Shown here: positions 42,901-51,900 of the stretch, piece after piece | Layout: each line of letters begins with the position of its first letter | Position numbering within the stretch: position 1 is the first letter of the stretch | NCBI GenBank assembly: GCA_946803715.1 | Contig: CAMPET010000069.1 | Coordinates: 118,046 to 182,045, forward strand | DNA length: 64,000 nucleotides | From: Beroe ovata | Lineage: Eukaryota > Ctenophora > Nuda > Beroida > Beroidae | Reading direction: 5' to 3' | The notes under the pieces: generated by a model | Seen by the model: only the letters and a program-made list of their open reading frames with translations | What the model was told of the DNA's origin: nothing | Databases searched by the model: none | Translations under genes and position numbers: made by a program

Positions 42901-45900
42901 ATTTCCCTTTGTGGGTTGTCAATAATGAACTGTCTCATTTTGTTGAGGCAGCAATCATTCCTGTCCACTCTGAGACGATTGTGGATATTCCGAATAAGGT
43001 GTTGTCAGTGTCAGAGCAGCGAAACGGCGTGAAAATTGGAGGATATCGAGTTATTCGTGAAGTTCAGTACGAACTCAATTCAGTCAGCAGTATGAAATCT
43101 TGTATTGTGTGAATTTGAAGGCTAAATATTTCGCCATTTTCTGATTTCTATAATCTACAATGGATGAAAATTGTTTACGTCTAGGTTGACACAGCTATTT
43201 GTTTCCTTGATTGAGACCCCAAGCAAGAATAACACGTTCTTTAAATTTAAACTTAAACTTGAAGGTGTTTTTCCCACCATGTATGACAAAATTCTTCAAG
43301 AAGTTTTAGTGAAAGAGAAGGGGACAGGAGTGCGGACATGATGAGGACGATAATGCAGCACGATAATTTGAAAATGACCGCATCTACTTGATGCGATTTA
43401 GATTATTTGAACTTACCTCATGCTCGATAATCTGAAAATGGCGTCATTATCGATTGTTTGAACTTGAAAGTGACGTCATCAATTCCATGTTTTTCCAGGA
43501 GGAGTGTAAGCAACTACTGGAGCTGGCCATGAACGGGAAACACCTCGCACGATGTGATATGGTGAACTTCAACTGGGAAATCGAAGGTGGGTAGAGTGAA
43601 TATGGTCGTAACTCAGGACTTTTCACAATGATTGTCACCTCGAGTTCGATTTCATCTAAAGAATGAAGAGTTCTTTGATTGAATACCCTCTAAAGGGAAT
43701 ATATTATCAATTCTTCTTTCGAACTTTACCATGTTGACCAAGACTGACATTTATCCATAATAAACCCGTGCATTCATATCGATAACTGACCCGCGCGTGC
43801 GTGTTCCCAGGACAACCAGATCTCACGACAATAGAACTAGACTACACAGACGACGAGCTGGACGATGCCACACCCGAAAAGCAATCCCGACCCAAGAGAT
43901 CTGAGGTGAGGCCCGGTGGTCCTCAATCGTGGGGCGTTGTCCGTTTGTTTGGAAGTCGGTTGTAGAGGGGGAGTCAGGAACTAGCGGAGATCGGTCAATT
44001 CTAGAACATGTTCTATAAACCTTGTTCTATATTACATAACAACTTGGTGTGGTACGAAAGGTACTTTTTCGTCTGTACCCACTGAGCTGAATTTTCGCTA
44101 TTTTCAGAAACGTCAACGGCCCAAATCACACCATGTAGGCAATGTTGTAAATTACGTTTTCATGCAATCACCATTGTAACTGAACATCATGTGTCAACCT
44201 GTTTCCAATTTTCATATCAAGACGTCAATTACAGTGAAAAACGATTTTATATTAGTGTCAAATCATCAATTTTTGTCACCGCCAAGTTTTTACGATCATC
44301 AAGATTCTTAAATTTATGAATCTTTATTGTGATTTAGTGTATATTGTACCCATTAAACTCTGTGACATTGATTTTAATATCATGATTAACTTTCGTTCAC
44401 ATTTCTTCGTATCTCACTCGTTTCACTTCAATCATTCAATCATTGACATCACTTTTGAGTGTCTATCGATCATTCACTTTAAGTTTATCCATGAAATGGG
44501 GTAAAATTCCTTCCATTTCAGCACTTAATATCACCTTGACGACCCAATTTCTCACACCGCTTCCCATTTCAGTTGAGTGGACGCACACCAATGCACAGCA
44601 ACACGACAAGCAACAGCAACATGTCGCAGCAACATCTCGCTAAAGCTGTTGCTCAAACAGCTGTGAGCAAGAAATCATTCGACCACTCTGCAGGTGATTG
44701 AAATAATTCATTTCCCTCTTCAGTCTTCATCGTTCCAATGGGTACCGAGTCTCGGTTAAGATTGCTCCCTCCCTAGTATAATCAGTCCTACTGACACTCC
44801 CCTATATAACCCAGACTCCTTGCCCTCCCCTGACTCCTTACCCTTCTCTTGCCCCCCTTGTAACCCTCCCCGTAACCCCTTGCTCTCCCCCTCTCCACAG
44901 GAGGTCTCGTGTACAACTCCTCCCCACGGAGTTCATTCTCCTCATCTCAAGGCGCCAGAGCGGCGGCAGCGGGAGGCGGGGGCGGGTCTCGACCCTCACT
45001 GCCCGCACAGTCACCGTACAGGACCACGGGGAATCACAGTATGAACCTGCCCCTGAATATTCCCGCCAATTCGGTAGGTGGTGAGAATTATGGAACTACA
45101 GTGAAAAGAAATGGTTCTATTTTTTGATTCGGGAAGTGTGAATGACCGAATTTTGTTGTTTTTGGTTCTCTCATTCCCCTCATCACCAGCAGAACTCGCC
45201 AGCTGTAACCAGAACAGGGCGGAAAAGTGGCGGGAATCAACCACCACCGCCAGTCGCCAGGAAATCAAACAAAGGTACATATCACCCCTAATTCAGTGAA
45301 TATTAGCTCCTTGATTCTAGCATCCGTGGAACTGAGAGAAAAGATACAGTTCAAACCAGCCTATCATCAAGGGGCTGGCAAGCCCCTCGCGGCATCTGTA
45401 GGTAATGTAACACGTGCGAGCAAAAAGGGCCCGAAGGGCCCTTTTTGCGAGCTCGCTCACCGAGGCGGCCCGAAGGGCTGACTCGGTGAGCTTTGTGCGT
45501 TTATGTAACGCGCGAAAAGCTGCGACGCTTGCCAGACCCTATACATATGTTTTTCCAAACTCGCCGAATTTCGACTATCAATAGGTTCGACTATCAATAG
45601 GTAAAGGTTCCTATCACATTTTTTCTTTATTTTAGGAGAAGTACAAAGTGGCTGCGAAACCTAAACAATTTCAATTGTTTTTGACTATAATAGTTTCGTA
45701 CACATTTTCAATGTTTGATATTCAGGCACCATTGTGAACCATGTGCAAATTAACACCAAAAGGGAGTGGTAAGGCTCCCAAGTGCCTCATGTCAATCGTT
45801 TCACTTGTTCCCTAATAAGAAGAAGCTCGTAACAGTCTGATAGGGTGTCACAAATCTCATCTACGTACTACGTAATACGTAGGGCAGGGGTGGGTTCGCA

Positions 45901-48900
45901 TATTACCCAGAATGTGAGATTCTTGGAACGACAGAACTGTGAATTTTATTCTTTTCGTTTGAGCAGATGTTATTCACCAGTTTACCACTTTCTCTAAACC
46001 AGACCGGTTCATATTAATACCAATGAAATATTATATAGATGTGAAAAGGTAAGTGCTTTGAATCTGTTCGAAAAGTTCAGTAGCTAGGTGTGAACTAAAC
46101 GTCAAAACAGGAGGTTACCAATATTTGTGAGCTTTAATAACAAACATAACAACAGTCATCAACGTTGACACCTCTGAAAGATAAATTTAAAACGTACCGT
46201 AAAATATAGCACCTGATAATAGCAGGTGCTATGTTTTACGGTACGTTTCAAATTCCTGTTTTCACAGGGCCCAATATATAGGGCCCAATATAGCACCTGC
46301 TATATTCCTGTGAAAACAGCCGCATATAAAAGTTCCTCTATACCCCCTCTTAAACCAACACATTGAGTTTGTCAAAATGAAGATCACAATTCTTCTCCTG
46401 GCAGTTTTCTTCACCTCCTCTCTCTCGCTCTACTGGGACTATGAGGAGTCCCAGGCTGAGCTGGACCACTTCGAAGAGCTGGAGTTTGCAAACGGACTCG
46501 AGATCGGCGAGATTGAAGAAGAGGACGAGAGCGAGCTGATCGACGATGACGAGGAAGACGGTGAATCGGACGATGACATAAACCTGGACGATTATCCGGA
46601 GGAGCTTGACCTCAGGGATCAGGGGATAATTCACAAGTCGATATGGCAGGGGATGTGCGGTTCGTGTGCGTTTATCGCAGGGACACAGACTCTAGAGGGG
46701 AGGATTGCGTACATGTCGGAAAACTACATCCCCTACTCCATACAGAACATAATGAACTGCTCGGGGAGGGTGTGTGTGGGGGCGTCTATCTACTTCCCCT
46801 CGGGTCAGGTACGGAAAGACATGTATGTCGTACCGGAGGACGAGATCCCATACACAAGGACCAAGTGCTTCAAGTGGGGAGAGGGAAAGTCGGAGTGTAT
46901 GAAGAGATGTGGTGTGCGGTACCCTGGAAACTTCACGAATGCTCTGGATGATCAGTTTGTGATCATAGGTGGTGCAAAGTTTGTCCGAACAATTCCTCAA
47001 GCTATCAAAGCGCTGCAGAAAGGCCCCCTTACAACATGTTTCACGAGAAACAATAGGCCCAAAGGTGAGAAATGCAAACCGGGTTGTACCCATGCAAATT
47101 CCATTATCGGGTATACCAAGACCGATTTACGAGCAATGGAGAATTACGGAAGAAAGGGACCTTGGTTAACTCCGAAAGATTCCATCTGTGCCACAGGTTT
47201 GATCAAAAAGGCTTTTTATCCCAACATTATCTACGATTATGACAGAGCAAATGCCTATTTCACTGAATTGGAGGGTGGATTGGATGAGACCACGGTGACA
47301 TTGTTGGAAGTAGGCACAAACCAGATCATCAACGATACCCTGCGTAACTGGGGAACGTCAAAGAACAGGTGCGCTTTCATCGGATCTAAGTGCAAGGGGG
47401 TGGTGGAGCTTCCCTCTGGATACTACTTAATAGGGGAATTCAACAACGGAATTGTGGTACCCGGCAACAACAGAGCTTTCATCAAGAAACAGATGGTGAG
47501 CAAGCTTAGAGATGAAGCTTCGGGAAGATATCTGGGAATCATCACGGCCACGGCAGGCAATGTTCCTGAGATAATTCTAGTTGATGATAAGAGCATAGCA
47601 GCACCTTTCTACACCAGCTATGGTCGGTTAATATCATTCCAGTACCCTGATTACCACCTTGTGGGCAACACTTTCCAGCTGATACACCAAACAATACGAG
47701 AGATAGCTCTCGACTTCCGCGAAAATAACGACAAGAAATGGACCTTGTCCAACTGCATGCTTTACCGAGAGGCAAGTGACCAGGTCTTTGATCTTATAGA
47801 TATCTATGGACCAACTAAGCGGGGCGTGCCTAGGCTATCCCTGGGCTTCGGTACCATGAACAGAACAGCGACATCACAGCGTTTTGATGTCCGTCTCTCA
47901 GGAGATTGGCGGCTACAATCAACTGAACTTGGACTGAACTATGGTAAAAGTAACCATAAAAAGAAGGAAGACATCAGGAAATTCTTTGGGGCGGAGCGAC
48001 GGTTCTCCTACAGATGGCAAGCCAGACATATCATGGTTAAGGGCGGGTACAGTGTAATTCCGCGTCCACAGGACAGTCAGCGGTCAGGAGTCACAGGATT
48101 CAAGATAGAGGAGACCGATAACGTGATGACCCCGATCGACTGTTCCCTGGGGATTGTTCTCCCTGGGGAGCCACGTGAGAACGATGAACTGACGGAGGCA
48201 AGGATGTACCTCAACATTGAAAATAACCAGCTAGTGATGGGAGAGGAGAGGAGCACAGGGTGGACCTTCGAATACGAGGATCTTTGAAGTCATTCCGAAT
48301 ATTCCATGATTAAATGGTCATTTTATTAAACTGCAGAGTGTGCCTCTCATGTATTCACTCACTTGTGAAATTTAGTAGCATTTAGGTGGGAAAGGTCATG
48401 AATTACTGGTAAAACCAATCGAATTTTACCTTTTTGCTCTCTATTCGAATTGCTCTGGAAAATAATCCCGATGAGTTTCACCGGGCTCATATAAATTTCT
48501 CGTGGAACAGCGGCAGGAGCAGCGGGGAAATTTAAAGTAGGCGCTTATTGACCACGTGGCGTCCAGCACACATTGAAATCCTAAATTTACACTTCAATCA
48601 CGTCTCGGGGTTTCAGGACCCACTTCTTACTCTTCTCATTAGCAAAGTGCCCTCAAATTAGTGGGGTATTATAGGTGCTTAGAGTGCTATTATATGCGGG
48701 CGTGACACACTGTGTTTAGCTATAATTTAAACGGGTGTTAGAGTTTCACATAATCTGCGCCTTGTCAGTTGTCAATAATAAGAAGAGATCAGAGTGCTGT
48801 TTTTGTAAGTACCTTACATCTTGTAACTTGAATAGCTCGGCAGTCATAATCATGAAGGAGTAGGTAAAGATGTGATAATCATGAAGGAGTAGGTAAAGAT

Positions 48901-51900
48901 GTCTGATGTATGGTCCATGATATGCACATTGCTCCTTTTTGGCTACGGATATCACTATTACAGCACACATCACATGAAATAAGTTGGTAGGAGAATGAAA
49001 TAACTTATTGTATGACATACTCACTTACCTACGACGTACCCCTCATTAAAAGTAGCAGAAAATGTTCCTTGTATGAATTGCTAGAACTTTCTCTCTTACT
49101 ATGATCATCATTGATGCTTGTGGGCGAGAGAGAAAAAATGGCCATCCGGCCATCGGCCAGCTGGCCGGAATCGGGATTTTTTAGGCAAATGGACGCTGCT
49201 AGTGCTAGTCGGACCCCCCCCTTGTTGAGAAAAGACGTGAGTTATAAAATCAGTGAAAAAATCGTACCTTTGAAGTCGATATCGATGTCATCCTCCTCAA
49301 GCGAGGAGTCAGTGTTGAGATAATCGTCATCGCCACTCGAATAATCGTTATCTGAGCCGTCCTTACGAGTTTCAGCTGTTGTCAAGCGATCTTTCAGCGA
49401 TTTCACCTGATTCAGATCGAAAGTCAATCAGACGTGAATAAAATACAAAAGGAAAATGTAAACTTGTCATGAAACCGATATACAAGGACGACCAAAAGTA
49501 ATTATACAATACTTCTATGACGTCATAATGAAGGTGTCATTAAGGTGAATATCTTGCGAGCTGAAGCAGATCGACTGTTTTTTTCAACGGGATTTGTTAT
49601 CGTGGTTCTTGACCTTATTTATGAGTGACTGTTACTCTTTTCTCGACCCAATTTACTGATTGAATAATTGATCAATTACTCAATTAACGCCCGAATTTCA
49701 AGCTCACATAGCTAACATTGAAAAAGAGTGATATTTTTCCCAAAACCAAATAAGATTTGGTTGTTTCTGTTCGCGGCATCTGGCGTTCCCGGTTCCTTAT
49801 TCTAAACTCTATGATATGAAAAAGAACGCGGCATATTCGACAGACTGCCGCCACATCACGTGTAGAAACACTGCCGCTTTTTCTAGTGATGTGGCGGCAG
49901 TCTGTCGAATATGCCGCGTTCTTTTTCATATCATAGAGTTTAGAATAAGGAACGCCAGATGCCGCGAACAGAAACAACCAAATCTTATTTGGTTTTGGGA
50001 AAAATAGTATTTGCCCAAAAGCACTCGCTGAATATATCAAGTACGAAACCCAATCGTCGGTCTATATTTTCTTACTAACATAGGGTACCATACCAATGGT
50101 CGCACAGTGGCAAGAGTGAACAGGGCAGGTAAGTTGGGGAATGTGATGTCGTGCAATGTGTATGTGACAGCTACACGTGGGAAGATGTGACACATTTTGT
50201 GTGTGACACATTGAGTGACATATTGTGTGACACCGTGTGTGCAGTGTGGTTCACTTTCTTTCAGCACCATGTTGATATACCTATTTGCGTGGGGCAAGAA
50301 TGAATAAGACACCTATTTTGGGAAAATAACAGCACTTTTTTTTGCTTTTCTCTGAGTTGTGCACACTGTGAACATTATCAGCTGTGTGGCGTGTGTGTAT
50401 GTGTGTGTGTGTGTGTGACTATGTACTTATGTGGGCTATAATCGTGAGAATTGTTCCCATTCTCCTCCAGATTCCTCCTCGTCATCCAGTAGCCATCCTC
50501 TCCGCCGGGGACGAGCTCTCACCAACGAGGCCAAGGATAAGAGGCCGCGGAGGAGTATCCAGGAGGAGGCATTCCTCCCCCGATCATACTCAGATAGTGC
50601 GGGCCACAGTCCTAGCACTGGTGGTTTTGGGAAAAGTGTTGTCAAGGAAACTGTGGATGAGAGTCAAGGTGTGGATTCTGGCGACATGAGTACTGCTCCT
50701 AAGAAACCACCGAAAGCTGACATTGTACGAACTAGGAGCAAGATCAAACTGAAGAAAAAGCTGGAAAAGACTAAAAGCCTTGACGGAGCGTCAACGAATC
50801 AGGTTAGCACCAGAAGCCCTGATGTGAGTGAAGGACAAGGATCCATAGGGAATAGAATGGAAAGCATTTCAAGGAAGAAAGTATCAAAACTCAAACGAAG
50901 TAGTTCCAACTTCTTTGCATCTTCCTTCAAAGGACGAAGCAAGACGATGGACAGTCCTCGTGAGATGCAATCCAGAATACCCACAAGAGAAGTAACTAGC
51001 TGCAAGGAACGGAACAAAGATAAGACGTCGAGCTTGGAAAGGATAAAGAGCAGGATCACATCAAAGTCTGGCAGTTTGAAGAGGTCGAAGAGAAGTTCTG
51101 GTTTGCATGGCAGTGGGAATAGTCTTCTCTCTGACAGCCTGCAAAGTTCCACCGTGTCCCTTGCCAAGGATTCAGAGTTGTGCTCATCTCGAAACCCTGA
51201 TGAAGAGGATAAAGAACCGATATATGATGATGTTCTTAACCTCACCAGTGATAACCCAACCTGCGATCCTGACCCTGTGTACTCTGATATAGTTGACATC
51301 CGGAAGCAGATGCCTACTCGGAAAGCCACCACGAAGACTAAGCCGCCATCTCCACCCACACAGCCACCACCTGAGCTCGAGACATGTCTTAACCTGTCTG
51401 TCCCCATGAGAGCTAGTTCAGAGAGACTGAAACAGAGCAAAGGGAAAGATGAAGTGGCCACCACTAGTCGGTGTAAGAGCTATCACCCAGGCGAGGAAGT
51501 GGGCCAAGATTATGGTGAGATGGACGATGTGATCCAGGATCTGAAGACGAACCGACCCCCGGTTACTAAGAGACGACCTGCTGTGAGGAGGAAATCATCT
51601 CGGAGTGTAGAAGATGTACCTCTGCCAGATTATATAATGTCTGAGATCACAGGATCACACGATGAGACCGTGTTCCCTCCTGGGACGGAGGATGGTTCAG
51701 GAGCAGCCGCCACCAGACCACTGCCACCTCAGCCACCTGAAAGAGGAGATCTGCCCGTCAAACAACACCAGGATACTCCACAAGATACCAATCACAAGGA
51801 AATCGTGAATACTGTCATGACGGAAAATCCGCCAGAGACATCCACAGACCCAGACAAGGATCCTCAACAAGGGAACTCCAACGAGGAAATTTCTACGACT

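Noticed and set aside
45420-45448. Hairpin followed by T-run resembling a bacterial rho-independent terminator
   Set aside because: The context is a eukaryotic intron; the T-run is part of the symmetric stem. Better explained as a foldback repeat.
50799-51464. 221-codon minus-strand ORF opposite the large ASAP exon
   Set aside because: It is a shadow of the plus-strand coding sequence, with no splice support or recognisable protein.
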